A DNA stretch of 64,000 nt from CBDATA01 sp965202845 (GCA_965202845.1 OZ241856.1:372001-436000), one strand, 5' to 3'. Shown: positions 20,392 through 30,140, counted from the first letter of the stretch. The notes: generated by a model from the sequence alone, not told the origin. Numbers and translations are program-made.

Positions 20392-22854
20392 ATGATGCTC
20401 CGGAACACGCTTGTCCTGCTGGCCGTCGGCACGTCGGCGGGCCTGGCCGTCGCCGCCGAACCTCCCACCGTCGCCGGGGTTCTCGCCTGGGCGCCGCAGG
20501 CGGAGGCGCCGGAAGGGCACAACCAGGTTCTGCGCCGCTACTGCATGACCTGTCACAACGACCGGATGCAGACCGGGAACATGTCGCTCACCGGCTTCGA
20601 CGCCGGGCGGGCCGCCGACCATGCGGACCTGGCGGAGAAGGTGGTCTCCAAGCTGCAGCTGGGGATGATGCCGCCGCCCGGCGCCCGGCGCCCGGACGAG
20701 GCGGCGCTGGTGGAGATCGCCCACGCGCTCGAAGCGCAGCTGGACCGGGCGGCGACCGAACATCCGAACCCGGGTCGCCGCTCCTTCCAGAGGCTGAACC
20801 GGGCTGAGTACACCGCGGCGATCCGGGATGTCCTCGATCTGGATGTGGACGCCGCCCAGTACCTCCCCCAGGACACGGTCAGCGCCAACTTCGACAACAT
20901 CGCCGACGTGCAGCTGCTGTCGGCCACCCTCATGGATTCGTACCTGCGGGCGGCCGGCGAGATCAGCCGGCTGGCGGTGGGCGACCCCGACGCCGCGCCG
21001 GCGGAGACCAGCTACTTCGTGTCTCGCTGGGCTTCGCAGCGGATGCAGGTCGAGGGCGCTCCCTGGGGCACCCGCGGCGGCATCGCGGTCGAACACACCT
21101 TTCCGGCGGATGGCCACTATGTCTTCCGGGTGTCCTTGCATCACGAAGTCTGCGGTCCCATCGTGGGCACCGCGGCCGGCGCGCTGAACGACGCGAGCGA
21201 ACCCGAACAGCTCGAGGTCTCGATCGACGGCGAGCGGGTGGCGCTGCTTCCGGTGGATCCCTGGATGCACACCTCGGATCCCGACGGCGCGACGATGCGC
21301 ACCGAGCCCATCTTCATCCGCGCCGGGCCGAGGATGGTGGCGGCCGCGTTCCTGCGCAGCTTCGACGGCCCGACGCTCGACCTGGTCTCACCCCACGAAT
21401 GGTCCCTGGCGAGCACCAACATCGCGCTCACCTACGGCATCCACAGCCTGCCGCACCTGCGCGACGTCCTCATCCGGGGACCGTTCGAGGCCACCGGGGT
21501 CTCCGAGACGCCGAGCCGGGAGCGCATCTTCAGCTGCCGGCCGCTCGCGCCCGAGGAGGCGCGCCCGTGCGCCGAGGAGATCGTGGACCGGCTGGGGCGA
21601 CTCGCCTACCGGCGTTCGCTCGACGGGGAGAACCGGGACGCGCTGCTCGCCCTGTACGACGCCGGGTACGAGGCCGAGGGGTTCGAGGCGGGCATCCGGA
21701 TGGCGCTGGAAGGCGTTCTCGCGAGTCCCAACTTCGTCTTCCGGATCGAGGAGCCGCTGGATCCCAGGGAGGCGGAGTTCGGCTACCGGATCACCGACAC
21801 CGATCTGGCGTCGCGCCTTTCCTTCTTCCTGTGGGGGACGATTCCCGACGCGGAGCTCCTCGACGAGGCGGAGGCCGGGCGGCTCTCCGATCCCGAAATC
21901 CTGAAGGCGCAAGTCCTCCGGATGCTCCGGGACGACCGCGCGAAGGCGCTGTCCCGGCGCTTCGCCCACCAGTGGTTCCGGCTGCAGGACATCCAGAAGA
22001 TCAACCCCAGCGTCCGCATCTATCCCGACTTCCACCAGCAGCTCAAGACGGCGATGGTGAAGGAGACGGAGATGTTCTTCGACTCCATCGTGGCCGAGGA
22101 TCGGAGCGTCTTCGATCTCTACACCGCCGACTACACCTTCGTGAACGAGCGGCTGGCGAAGCACTACGGGATTCCGGGGGTCGTGGGACCCGAACATCGC
22201 CGGGTCGTCTACCCGGATGATGTCCGGCGGGGCGTTTTCGGGCACGGCAGCATGCTCACGCTCACTTCGCACCCGTACCGCACTTCGGCGGTGCTGCGCG
22301 GCAAGTGGATCATGGAGGTTCTGCTCGGCAGCCCGCCGCCTCCGCCTCCGCCGGATGTGCCGGACCTGGATGCGGTGGACGCCGGGGAGCCGGGCCGGGT
22401 GCTCACCGCCCGGGAGCAGCTGGAAATCCATCGGGACAATCCGGCGTGCCGTTCCTGCCACCGGATGATGGACCCCATCGGACTCGCGCTGGAGCACTTC
22501 GACGTGACCGGCCGGCTCCGGGTCAAGGACCAGGGGCAGCCGGTGGACGCCTCCGGCGAGTTCTACGACGGCACGCCGATCCAGGACGTCAAGGACCTGC
22601 GCGCCGCGCTGCTGAAGCGCCCGGTTCCGCTCCTCCGCACCTTCACCGGGAACCTGATGGCCTATGCGCTGGGACGGCGCGTCGCGTACTACGACCAGCC
22701 CCGGATTCGGGAGATCGTGCGCGAGGCCGAGGCGGAGGACTACCGGCTGTCCGCCTTCGTGCTGGGGGTGGTGCAAAGCCCGGCGTTCCAGGAGAAGGGC
22801 CGCATGCAAGAGACGGCGACCACCGACGCCGACGCGGCCCCCGCCGAACCGTGA
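20392..22854 (+). CDS. DUF1592 family c-type cytochrome (second paralogue)
   Basis: An 820-aa close paralogue of the protein at 14592: the same signal peptide length, CMTCH again at residues 51-55, the same five-domain order, and the second haem motif CRSCH near the DUF1588/DUF1585 junction. Large blocks are near-identical, including the Pro-rich SPPPPPPPDVPDLD segment and the HRMMDPIGLALEHFDVTG stretch. Duplication flanking the DUF1552 and ankyrin genes suggests a heterodimer or two substrate specificities. Its stop overlaps the GTG of the next gene. Confidence 0.9.
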   Translation: MMLRNTLVLLAVGTSAGLAVAAEPPTVAGVLAWAPQAEAPEGHNQVLRRYCMTCHNDRMQTGNMSLTGFDAGRAADHADLAEKVVSKLQLGMMPPPGARRPDEAALVEIAHALEAQLDRAATEHPNPGRRSFQRLNRAEYTAAIRDVLDLDVDAAQYLPQDTVSANFDNIADVQLLSATLMDSYLRAAGEISRLAVGDPDAAPAETSYFVSRWASQRMQVEGAPWGTRGGIAVEHTFPADGHYVFRVSLHHEVCGPIVGTAAGALNDASEPEQLEVSIDGERVALLPVDPWMHTSDPDGATMRTEPIFIRAGPRMVAAAFLRSFDGPTLDLVSPHEWSLASTNIALTYGIHSLPHLRDVLIRGPFEATGVSETPSRERIFSCRPLAPEEARPCAEEIVDRLGRLAYRRSLDGENRDALLALYDAGYEAEGFEAGIRMALEGVLASPNFVFRIEEPLDPREAEFGYRITDTDLASRLSFFLWGTIPDAELLDEAEAGRLSDPEILKAQVLRMLRDDRAKALSRRFAHQWFRLQDIQKINPSVRIYPDFHQQLKTAMVKETEMFFDSIVAEDRSVFDLYTADYTFVNERLAKHYGIPGVVGPEHRRVVYPDDVRRGVFGHGSMLTLTSHPYRTSAVLRGKWIMEVLLGSPPPPPPPDVPDLDAVDAGEPGRVLTAREQLEIHRDNPACRSCHRMMDPIGLALEHFDVTGRLRVKDQGQPVDASGEFYDGTPIQDVKDLRAALLKRPVPLLRTFTGNLMAYALGRRVAYYDQPRIREIVREAEAEDYRLSAFVLGVVQSPAFQEKGRMQETATTDADAAPAEP

Positions 22855-23798
22855 CGGGCCCAAGCACGAAACTCGGCAGGATAGAACGGATCCCTATCCG
22901 AGATTTTTGGAAACACGAGGCTGCCGACTTCACTCCGTGGCTTGAGGAGAACATCGGCCAGTTGGGGGAAGTCTTGGGCATGGACCTTGAAGTTGTGGAT
23001 CGCGAGGCGCAGGTCGGCGGCTTCTCACTGGATCTGCTGGCGAAGGATCTGTCTACAGGCTCCCCGGTCATCATCGAGAATCAGTTGGAACCGACCGACC
23101 ATAAGCACCTTGGTCAGCTTCTTACTTATGCGGCGGGAAAAGACGCCGCCGTGATTATCTGGATCGCCCAGGACTTCCGGGAAGAGCACCGGGCGGCGAT
23201 GGATTTTCTGAACGCTCGTACCGGGGAGGACACGGAGTTCTTCGGGGTGCGTGTGGAATTGTGGAAGATTGACGACTCGCTGCCGGCGGCGCATTTTGAT
23301 CTCGTGGTCGCTCCCAATGAGTGGAGCAAACGGTCGGCGAGCGCCGCACGGTTGTCCCATTCAGGCCGGGAAGAGACATATCGGCAATTTTGGCAGCCTC
23401 TCGTGGACGCGCTGCGTGAAAAGCATCAACTCACGAAGGCGCGCCAGGGCCCCAAATTCAATTTCTTCCAGTTTTCTTCGGGTCTCAACGGCGTTCTGTA
23501 TGGCGCTGCCTTCGGCCACAAGAAACGGATACGGGTTGAGATCGTCATGGATTCCGGAGATCGTAGGCGGAACAAGGAAAGGTTCGATCGGCTGGAAGCG
23601 CAGAAAGAAGAGATCGAATCCGATTTGGGCGAGTTGTCGTGGCAACGAATGCCTGACAAGGACTTGAGCTGCATTGTGGCGCATCGCGACGGGAGCGTGG
23701 ACTCCAGCGAGGAAGATTTGGAGGAAATCCGCCAGTGGATGATCGAGAGGCTTCTCGACTTCCAGCGGGTCTTCGGCCAGCGGCTCGCGGATTTGTAG
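22851..23798 (+). CDS. DUF4268 protein with PD-(D/E)XK-like nuclease fold
   Basis: A 315-aa protein. The N-terminal half has the nuclease-like pattern with Asp in GGFSLDLLAKD, then VIIENQLEPTDHKHLGQLL. In it the usual E-x-K is ENQ, as in many DUF4268 proteins. The C-terminal ~150 residues are the DUF4268 domain. Such genes often occur in mobile or defence regions, but a function is not established. GTG 22851 overlaps the preceding TGA (GTGA), arguing for translational coupling. GC content is clearly lower than in the operon it is joined to, so it was probably acquired separately. Confidence 0.75.
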   Translation: MTGPSTKLGRIERIPIRDFWKHEAADFTPWLEENIGQLGEVLGMDLEVVDREAQVGGFSLDLLAKDLSTGSPVIIENQLEPTDHKHLGQLLTYAAGKDAAVIIWIAQDFREEHRAAMDFLNARTGEDTEFFGVRVELWKIDDSLPAAHFDLVVAPNEWSKRSASAARLSHSGREETYRQFWQPLVDALREKHQLTKARQGPKFNFFQFSSGLNGVLYGAAFGHKKRIRVEIVMDSGDRRRNKERFDRLEAQKEEIESDLGELSWQRMPDKDLSCIVAHRDGSVDSSEEDLEEIRQWMIERLLDFQRVFGQRLADL

Positions 23799-23820
23799 CG
23801 GGGCGGTTGGTTGGGAACGG

Positions 23821-24924
23821 TTACGGAGCGGGGGCGACGTCCCGGGTGTAGTCCATCAGGCTGGGGATGCCGGGTTCCCACTCCAGCCGGTCGTCGACCC
23901 GCCAGAGGAAGCCGAGTTGCGCCAGGGCTTCGGCAGCCGCCTGGATTTCGCTGTGCGTCAGGGGCTGAAGCGCGGCGTCCAGCTGGGGGTCGGTGAGCGT
24001 CGCGCGTCCCCGGAACGCATCCGCGACCGCCCGCGCCGCCGCAAGCAGGCTCTCGCCCCGGAGCTCGTCCAGCCGCTGCCGGTAGAAACGGCGTTTCGTC
24101 CGCTCGAAATCCGGCAGGGCCGCGTCCACGATTTCGGTGGTGACCGCGGGCGTTCCGTCGCTGGCTGCCGCCCTGGTCCACACCGCCCGCCCCAGAAGCT
24201 GCACGAACCAGGGGTACCCCTGGGCGTTTCGCACCATCGCGTTCAGCGCCGCGCTGTCCACCGGGAAGCCTTCGTCCGCAAGCGGGCGGCGGAGCGCGTC
24301 GGCGGTCGCGGCTTCGTTCAGGCGGCCGATGCGGAGCAATTCCGCACGGTTCCAGAAGGAAGCCTGCATCGCGCCGAGCCGCGCCTCGAGGTTCGGCGTC
24401 CCCGCCAGCGCCAGCAGACAGGGAAGCTTCGCCCCTGCTTCCTGCGCGGCGTTCAGCAGCGCCCGCCCCGCCCTTGGCTCCAGCGTGTGCGCCTCATCCA
24501 CCAGAACCACCAGCGGGCGGGAACGCGCCCGCGCCGCCAGCACGTCGCTGGCCGGCGGCGGTGGCTGCGCTCCCGATTTCCACGAGAAGCCGGCGATCTC
24601 AACTTGGCCGGAGGCGACCTTACCCCACCAGGAGCGTGGCGCGAGCAGCTCGCTGAGCCGTCCCGCGTCGGGGATTTCGGCGGGGTGGAGGATCAGGGTC
24701 TCGACGCCAATGGCGGCGGCCTCCCGTTCCAGCCAGCCCAGGAGCGCGGTCTTCCCGTTGCCCCGCGGCCCGTGGAGCACGACCTGCGTGCCGGGGGCGA
24801 TGCCCTGCTTCAGGTCCGCCAGAAACTCGCGGAAGAGGGACTGCTCCGATTCCCTTCCGGCGAGCCAGGGCGGCGCGGCGCCGGTTCCCGGGCGGAACGG
24901 ACCACGGAGCGATCGGGAAGGCAC
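23821..24924 (-). CDS. AAA family ATPase, ORC/Cdc6-like
   Basis: A 367-aa P-loop ATPase with Walker A GPRGNGKT at residues 52-59 and Walker B LVVLVDEAH near 155. A sensor/arginine-finger region follows, and a C-terminal winged-helix-like segment (ALAQLGFLWRVDDRLEW) completes it. No membrane segment. The architecture resembles stand-alone ATP-binding proteins that act as switches or DNA-binding loaders. The GTG at 24924 is preceded by CATAAT about 8 bp upstream. It converges on the DUF4268 gene and lies upstream of no obvious partner. Confidence 0.7.
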   Translation of the reverse strand: MPSRSLRGPFRPGTGAAPPWLAGRESEQSLFREFLADLKQGIAPGTQVVLHGPRGNGKTALLGWLEREAAAIGVETLILHPAEIPDAGRLSELLAPRSWWGKVASGQVEIAGFSWKSGAQPPPPASDVLAARARSRPLVVLVDEAHTLEPRAGRALLNAAQEAGAKLPCLLALAGTPNLEARLGAMQASFWNRAELLRIGRLNEAATADALRRPLADEGFPVDSAALNAMVRNAQGYPWFVQLLGRAVWTRAAASDGTPAVTTEIVDAALPDFERTKRRFYRQRLDELRGESLLAAARAVADAFRGRATLTDPQLDAALQPLTHSEIQAAAEALAQLGFLWRVDDRLEWEPGIPSLMDYTRDVAPAP

Positions 24925-24947
24925 GATGCCGGATTATGGCAGCCGCT

Positions 24948-26978
24948 TCAGCGGCCCACCGCATCCAGCAGCTGGAAGTGGTCGAGGTACGCCCGATACC
25001 GGGTGCGGATTCCGTCCACATACCCGGTCACTTCGGACCCCCGGACGTATCCGTAGACGGCCTCCCGCGCGTATTCGGGTTCGGCCAGCCGCAGCATCGC
25101 CTCTTCCACGTTCCCGAACCAGAGGGAGGGGTCCAGCCCCAGCCGCCGCGCCAGCCGCCGCCCATCCGCGACGTGGCCGTAGCCGGCGTTGTACGACGCG
25201 AGCGCAAACCAGAGCTGCTCTCCCGGAGGGAGATTCGGGAACCGCTCCCGGTTCCAGGCGAGATACCGCACTCCGGCGTCGATGCCCACTTCCGGTTCGA
25301 AGAGGCGATCCGGGTCCACCCCCAGTTCCCTCGAAGTGGCGGGCATCACCTGCATGAGGCCGCGGGCCCCGGCGAAACTCACTTCCTCCGGATCGAAACC
25401 GCTCTCCTGGTACATCTGGGAAACGATCAGCCGCCAGTCGAAGCCCTCCCGCGCGGCCACCCGCTCCACGATCCCGTCCCAGGGCGACAGCTGGTCGTCG
25501 GTCACCCGCTCCCGCTCCAGCCGCGCCTGCCGCCTGCTGTTCACGAAGTACTTGTTGATGAGGACGTTGAAGTCGTACCCGCGGTGGCCCGCCCGCAGGA
25601 AGTCGTCGAGACGCCGCCGGAGTTCGACGCGGCCGGGCGCGACCGCCCAGACCAGGCGCCGCGACGGTTCGAGCGCGAGGCCCAGGAGGAGGCGGGGATC
25701 GAAGGTGGCGGCGAGCTGGGCCCGGTGGCTGTCCACCAGGGTGATCCCGATTTCGCCCTCCGCGACCCGTTCGAGGATCCGGTCGCTCGGCAGGTCCAGC
25801 TCCACCACTTCGAAGTCCCCTTCAAGCCCGGCGAGAGTGTTCACGTAGCTGGTCGACGGCGGCACGGTCACGGCGCGCCCGGCGAGATCGCCCACCGTGG
25901 CGATCGGCTTGTCGCGGGTCACGAAGGTCTCCTGGACCTCCATGTAGGACGACGTGAACAGGAGGCCCCGCTCCCGGCGCGCCGGGGTCTCGGCCCAGCC
26001 GGCGGCGACCACATCCCCGCTGCCGGCGATCAGCTCCTCCATCAGCTCCCCGTGGTCGCGGGCGACCCGCACCGACAGATCCAGGTCGTTGGCGTCGGCG
26101 AACAGCCGCATCAACTCGTACTCGAAGCCAAGCTGCTCCCCGCGCCACAGGTACCAGGTCACCGGGGAACTCAGGGTGAGCATGCGCAGTTGGCCGGATG
26201 CGCGGATGGCTTCCCAGTCCCGCCCGCCCGAGGGTTCGTCGGCGACCGTGTGGTGCTCGATCAGGAAGTCGTCGAGCGCTCCCAGAAGGAGCGGGTTGTC
26301 CCGGCGCGCCGCCCAGGCGATGCGCTTCGATTCGGGCAGTTCGGCCAGCTTTTCGATCTCCGGCCAGGTGCGGACGATGACGCGGGCCGCCGCCTCGTCC
26401 ATGATCGTGGCGTCGATCTCCCCGGCCTCGATGCGTTCCCCGATTTCGTCGGGCGTGGTCTCGGCCGGCATCTCCAGGCGCGGCGCTTCCGGGAAGTGGG
26501 CGTCCAGGCTCCGCTGGTAGGCGGTTCCCGCCGCCACTCCGAAGACGCCCTCCTCGTTCCGCCCGATCACCCACTCCCTGGAGACGGTGAGCGGCACGGT
26601 GAACGCGATGCGCTCCCGCCGGGCCTCGGTCACCGTGAGGGTCGCCGCCGCCACATCGGCGCGGCCTTCCTCGACGGCGGCGAGCAGCGCCTCCACGCTG
26701 GGCGCGACCACCCACTCCGGCTCCACCCGGTGACGGCGGGCGAACCGCTCGGCGAGATTCTCGTAGCGCTCCTTGGAGAGGCCCTGCGACGGGAGCGTCT
26801 CGAAATCCTCGAAGGCGAGCCGCGCAAAGCGGATGACGCCCCGCTCCCGGATTTCCGGCCAGTCGGCGGTGGATCGCAGCGGCGCCGGATCGTCTGGCGG
26901 CGGATTCGGCGGAACGTCGCCGCATCCGCCAAGCGAAAGAAGCAACAACGCCGCGGTCGGCAACGCCTTGTCGTTCAC
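24948..26978 (-). CDS. mltF: MltF-type lytic transglycosylase with two sensor domains
   Basis: A 676-aa lipoprotein: a short signal ending in LSLGGC, two successive SBP_bac_3 domains (about residues 30-245 and 250-480), then an SLT transglycosylase domain with catalytic Glu525 in YQESGFD and the GARGLMQVMP motif. Classical MltF (about 520 aa) has a single solute-binding-like domain, so this is a tandem version. It would be anchored to a membrane and cleave peptidoglycan glycan strands. GTG 26978 overlaps the TGA of the upstream acyltransferase gene by 4 bp; a longer frame starting at 27884 is discarded because it runs antisense through that gene's frame. Confidence 0.85.
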   Translation of the reverse strand: MNDKALPTAALLLLSLGGCGDVPPNPPPDDPAPLRSTADWPEIRERGVIRFARLAFEDFETLPSQGLSKERYENLAERFARRHRVEPEWVVAPSVEALLAAVEEGRADVAAATLTVTEARRERIAFTVPLTVSREWVIGRNEEGVFGVAAGTAYQRSLDAHFPEAPRLEMPAETTPDEIGERIEAGEIDATIMDEAAARVIVRTWPEIEKLAELPESKRIAWAARRDNPLLLGALDDFLIEHHTVADEPSGGRDWEAIRASGQLRMLTLSSPVTWYLWRGEQLGFEYELMRLFADANDLDLSVRVARDHGELMEELIAGSGDVVAAGWAETPARRERGLLFTSSYMEVQETFVTRDKPIATVGDLAGRAVTVPPSTSYVNTLAGLEGDFEVVELDLPSDRILERVAEGEIGITLVDSHRAQLAATFDPRLLLGLALEPSRRLVWAVAPGRVELRRRLDDFLRAGHRGYDFNVLINKYFVNSRRQARLERERVTDDQLSPWDGIVERVAAREGFDWRLIVSQMYQESGFDPEEVSFAGARGLMQVMPATSRELGVDPDRLFEPEVGIDAGVRYLAWNRERFPNLPPGEQLWFALASYNAGYGHVADGRRLARRLGLDPSLWFGNVEEAMLRLAEPEYAREAVYGYVRGSEVTGYVDGIRTRYRAYLDHFQLLDAVGR

Positions 26979-28360
26979 GGCGCCTTCCCGGGGATCGCCG
27001 TCGCGCCGGATGCGCCCTCCGGACGCGGAACCAGGTGCGCGACCGAATTCGCGTAGTACTCGACCAGATCCCGCTGGACGTCGCGGACCCGGAGCCGTCC
27101 GCCCTCGGTCACGATCAGCCGGCGCAGCGAAAGCGAGCGGATGCCGCACTCGACGGCGTCCCCCCATTCGGAATGGTCCCCTTCCGAAAGGTCGCTGGCT
27201 TCGGTCATGGCTTCGGCAAGACGGATCCCCTCGGCGCGGGCCTCTTCGGGGGTCATCCCGGCGGCGTTCGCCCGCGTCAGCACCGCGGCCATCAGCGGCA
27301 CCGGAAGCACCGGCATCACCCGGGCGATCCGGTCCATGAGTTCGTCGCCCAGCCGCGCGACCGCGGCGAACCGGGCTTCGCGGTCGGCTTTGCGGGGATC
27401 CATGCCGTGCTCCCGGGTCCATTCCCGCAGCGAGAGCGGGCTTCCGAACGCCAGATTGGCGTGGCCGAAGGGGCGCCAGCGCCGCTTGAGGACGAGCCCC
27501 AGCTGGTGGAGCCAGAATCCGGCGACCGCCTGCAGATAGCGCCGCCGCGACGGCCGCTTGCCGCGCGTCTTCATGATCTGGAGATTCTGGTCCTCGAGCA
27601 CCCGGTCGTAGTTCAGCGCGGCGGGAACGAACACCACGTCCCGGCTCTCCTCCGGGCGGAACCCGCGCACCGTGTAGTCCAGCATGCCCAGCCGGGGCGG
27701 CTGCAGCGCCCCGTCCAGGGTCAGGTTGCCCTCGATGAAGAACGCCTGGGGGACGCCCTCCTCGATGGAGCGCCGTACGTGGGCGGCCAGCACTGCACGG
27801 TAGAGGCGATTCCCCGAACCCCGGTTGACGAAGTAGCCGCCCACCGTCCGGAGCAGCGGCTCGAAGGGCCAGTAGCGCGCCCATTCGCCGACGGCGAAGG
27901 AGACGATGGCGCGGTCGGCCAGCGCGGTCGAGGCGATCAGGTAGTCCAGGTTGCTGCGGTGGTTCAGCACGAAGACCAGCGTCGCGGCGTCCGAACGCCG
28001 GCGCAGCGCGGCCTCGTCCTGGTAGTGGATGCGCACCCGGAACAGCCGGGAGACCAGCGCCCGCAGCGGCCCCCCGAAAAGGCGCAGGTAGAACCCGGCG
28101 CGGAGGCGGGGGACGATCCCCCGCGCGTAGCGGTGCGCCCGGTCGAGGGCGGCGGTCGGATCGCCCGGCTCCTCGGCGATCGCCTTCTGAACCTCCGGTT
28201 CGGCCACCAGCTCGGCGGCGGCCCGCTCGGTGTCCAGCAGCAGCCGCTCCGCCGGCTCCACCGCGGCGAGGGGCGCCCGGCGCAGCCAGCGGGCGAGGAG
28301 GAACAGCGCGACCAGGGCGAACCCGGCCGTCAGGGCGCCCAGAATCCCGGCCAGCAGCAT
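26975..28360 (-). CDS. PlsB-like glycerol-3-phosphate acyltransferase
   Basis: A 461-aa membrane protein with an N-terminal hydrophobic segment (residues 2-25). The acyltransferase signature follows: NHRSNLDY (H-x4-D catalytic pair, about residue 133) then FFIEGNLTLDG (about residue 198). These match the PlsB/DHAPAT branch of lysophospholipid acyltransferases, although the protein is much shorter than E. coli PlsB (about 807 aa). It should acylate glycerol-3-phosphate or a related acceptor at the inner membrane. It begins one base after the proS stop and overlaps the mltF start, so it sits mid-operon. Confidence 0.75.
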   Translation of the reverse strand: MLLAGILGALTAGFALVALFLLARWLRRAPLAAVEPAERLLLDTERAAAELVAEPEVQKAIAEEPGDPTAALDRAHRYARGIVPRLRAGFYLRLFGGPLRALVSRLFRVRIHYQDEAALRRRSDAATLVFVLNHRSNLDYLIASTALADRAIVSFAVGEWARYWPFEPLLRTVGGYFVNRGSGNRLYRAVLAAHVRRSIEEGVPQAFFIEGNLTLDGALQPPRLGMLDYTVRGFRPEESRDVVFVPAALNYDRVLEDQNLQIMKTRGKRPSRRRYLQAVAGFWLHQLGLVLKRRWRPFGHANLAFGSPLSLREWTREHGMDPRKADREARFAAVARLGDELMDRIARVMPVLPVPLMAAVLTRANAAGMTPEEARAEGIRLAEAMTEASDLSEGDHSEWGDAVECGIRSLSLRRLIVTEGGRLRVRDVQRDLVEYYANSVAHLVPRPEGASGATAIPGKAP

Positions 28361-28361
28361 G

Positions 28362-30131
28362 TCAGCCGAAGGGGGGGACGGTGACGCCGGCTTCGATCTC
28401 GTCGAGCAGCGCCTTCCGGCGTTCGATGAGGAATTCGGCGAGTCGCTCGAGCGGCACGGTCCGGCTTTCGCGTTCTCCGCGCACCCGGACTTCCGCGCCC
28501 CCTTCGGCGAGCGCCCGCCGGGCGACCACCACCCGCAGCGGAATCCCGATCAGGTCGGCGTCGGCGAATTTCACGCCGGCCCGCTCGTCGCGGTCGTCAA
28601 GGAGCGTTTCGAGTCCGGCCTCGGAAAGCTGGTCGTGGATGCGTTCCGCTTCGGCGAGCGCGTCCCGGTCCGCCTCGGAGCGCCCGCCCAGGGCGAGGAG
28701 ATGGACATCGAAGGGGGAGACGCTCATCGGCCAGCGAAGTCCGTCCTGGTCGTGGCTCTCCTCGGCCACGCAGGCGAGAAGCCGCCCGGCGCCGATCCCG
28801 TAGGAACCCATCCAGATTGGCTGCTCGGCGCCGTGCTCGTCGAGGAACCGGGCGCCCGCCGACTCCGCGTACCCGGTCCCCAGCTGGAAGATATTTCCGA
28901 CTTCCACCCCGCGCGACGTACCGAGCGGTTTTTCGCAGCGGGAGCAGGGGAATCCGTCGGCGGCGTTCGCGATATCCGCCACGATCTGCGGTTCGTAGTC
29001 GCGCCCGGCGTTCACATTCCGGAGATGGACTCCCGGCCGGTTCGCGCCGGCGACCAGGTTGGGCGATGTCACCACCGCGTCGTCGCAGATCACGAGGCCG
29101 GATGTCAGGCCGATCGGGGAGGCGTATCCCGGCTCGGCGCCCGCCTTGCGGATCGCCTCGTCAGTCGCCGGTTGGAGCCAGGCGGCGCCCACCGCGCCCG
29201 CCAGCTTGGTCTCGTTCACCTCCATGTCCCCGCGGATCACCGCCACGATCAGCTCTTCGCGGGTTCCGCCGTCGAGGCCGCCGACCAGGAAGACCATCTT
29301 GGCGGTGCGACTTTCCGGAATATCGAGGAACGCCGCCAGGTCGCGGATGGTCGAGGCGTCCGGAGTGTCCACCGGCTCCACCGGCAGCGGATCCTCCGGC
29401 GTCGCCGGCGCCTTCCGGAAGCGGGCCACCTGCCGGTTGGCCGCGTAGCCGCAGGAGTCGCAAAGCACCAGGGTGTCCTCGCCGATGGGGGAAAGGTACA
29501 TGAACTCGTGCGCCTGCTTGCCGCCCATCATGCCCACGTCCGAGCCGACCGCGATAGTCGGGACGCCGCAGCGCCCGAAGATGCGGAAGTAGGCGGCGTA
29601 GTGCGCCCGGTATTGCCGGGCGAGCCCCTCCGGGTTCCGGTCCAGGCTGTAGGAATCCTTCATGGTGAACTCCCGCACCCGGATCAGGCCGGCGCGCGGC
29701 CTGGCGTCGTCCCGGAACTTGGTCTGGATGTGGTACACCAGCTGGGGGAGCTGGCGCCACGACCGGATCTCGGTGCGGCAGAGGTCGGCGACCACTTCTT
29801 CGTGCGTCATGGCGAGCACCAGGTCGCTCTGCTTGCGGTCCTGGAAGCGCGCCATCTCCGGCCCCACGCTGTCGTAGCGCCCCGAACGCCGCCAGATTTC
29901 AGCCGGATGCACCACCGGCATGGTCAATTCCTGACCGCCGATGCGGTTCATCTCCTCGCGCAGGATGGTCTCGATCCGGGCGAGGGCCCGGTGCGCGAGC
30001 GGCAGGTACGAGAAGAGTCCCTGGCCAAGCTGGCGGATGAATCCGGCGCGCAGCAGCAGCCGGTGGCTCGGCGCTTCGATCCCGGCCGGCGTCTCGCGGA
30101 GGGTGAGCCCGAAGTGGGAGGAGAGGCGCAT
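28362..30131 (-). CDS. proS: Prolyl-tRNA synthetase
   Basis: A 589-aa class II synthetase with the bacterial-type editing insertion. Visible are the N-terminal motif 1 region (LLRAGFIRQLGQGLFSYLPLA), motif 2 (FRDDARPRAGLIRVREFTMKDSYS, broken here as FRDDARPRAGLIR then REFTMKDSYS) and a central insertion of about 180 residues with YxCTCxYA-like CDSCGYAANR. Motif 3 (GSYGIGAGRLLACVAEE) and a C-terminal anticodon-binding domain follow. It charges tRNA-Pro. The ATG is preceded by TAGAAT at 9 bp, whose bases overlap the folC stop codon. Confidence 0.97.
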   Translation of the reverse strand: MRLSSHFGLTLRETPAGIEAPSHRLLLRAGFIRQLGQGLFSYLPLAHRALARIETILREEMNRIGGQELTMPVVHPAEIWRRSGRYDSVGPEMARFQDRKQSDLVLAMTHEEVVADLCRTEIRSWRQLPQLVYHIQTKFRDDARPRAGLIRVREFTMKDSYSLDRNPEGLARQYRAHYAAYFRIFGRCGVPTIAVGSDVGMMGGKQAHEFMYLSPIGEDTLVLCDSCGYAANRQVARFRKAPATPEDPLPVEPVDTPDASTIRDLAAFLDIPESRTAKMVFLVGGLDGGTREELIVAVIRGDMEVNETKLAGAVGAAWLQPATDEAIRKAGAEPGYASPIGLTSGLVICDDAVVTSPNLVAGANRPGVHLRNVNAGRDYEPQIVADIANAADGFPCSRCEKPLGTSRGVEVGNIFQLGTGYAESAGARFLDEHGAEQPIWMGSYGIGAGRLLACVAEESHDQDGLRWPMSVSPFDVHLLALGGRSEADRDALAEAERIHDQLSEAGLETLLDDRDERAGVKFADADLIGIPLRVVVARRALAEGGAEVRVRGERESRTVPLERLAEFLIERRKALLDEIEAGVTVPPFG

Positions 30132-30140
30132 GGCCGGTGA

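Noticed and set aside
24948..27884. Extended 978-codon version of the mltF frame
   Set aside because: Upstream part is antisense-like low-complexity within the acyltransferase gene; the GTG at 26978 gives a proper lipoprotein signal and coupling.
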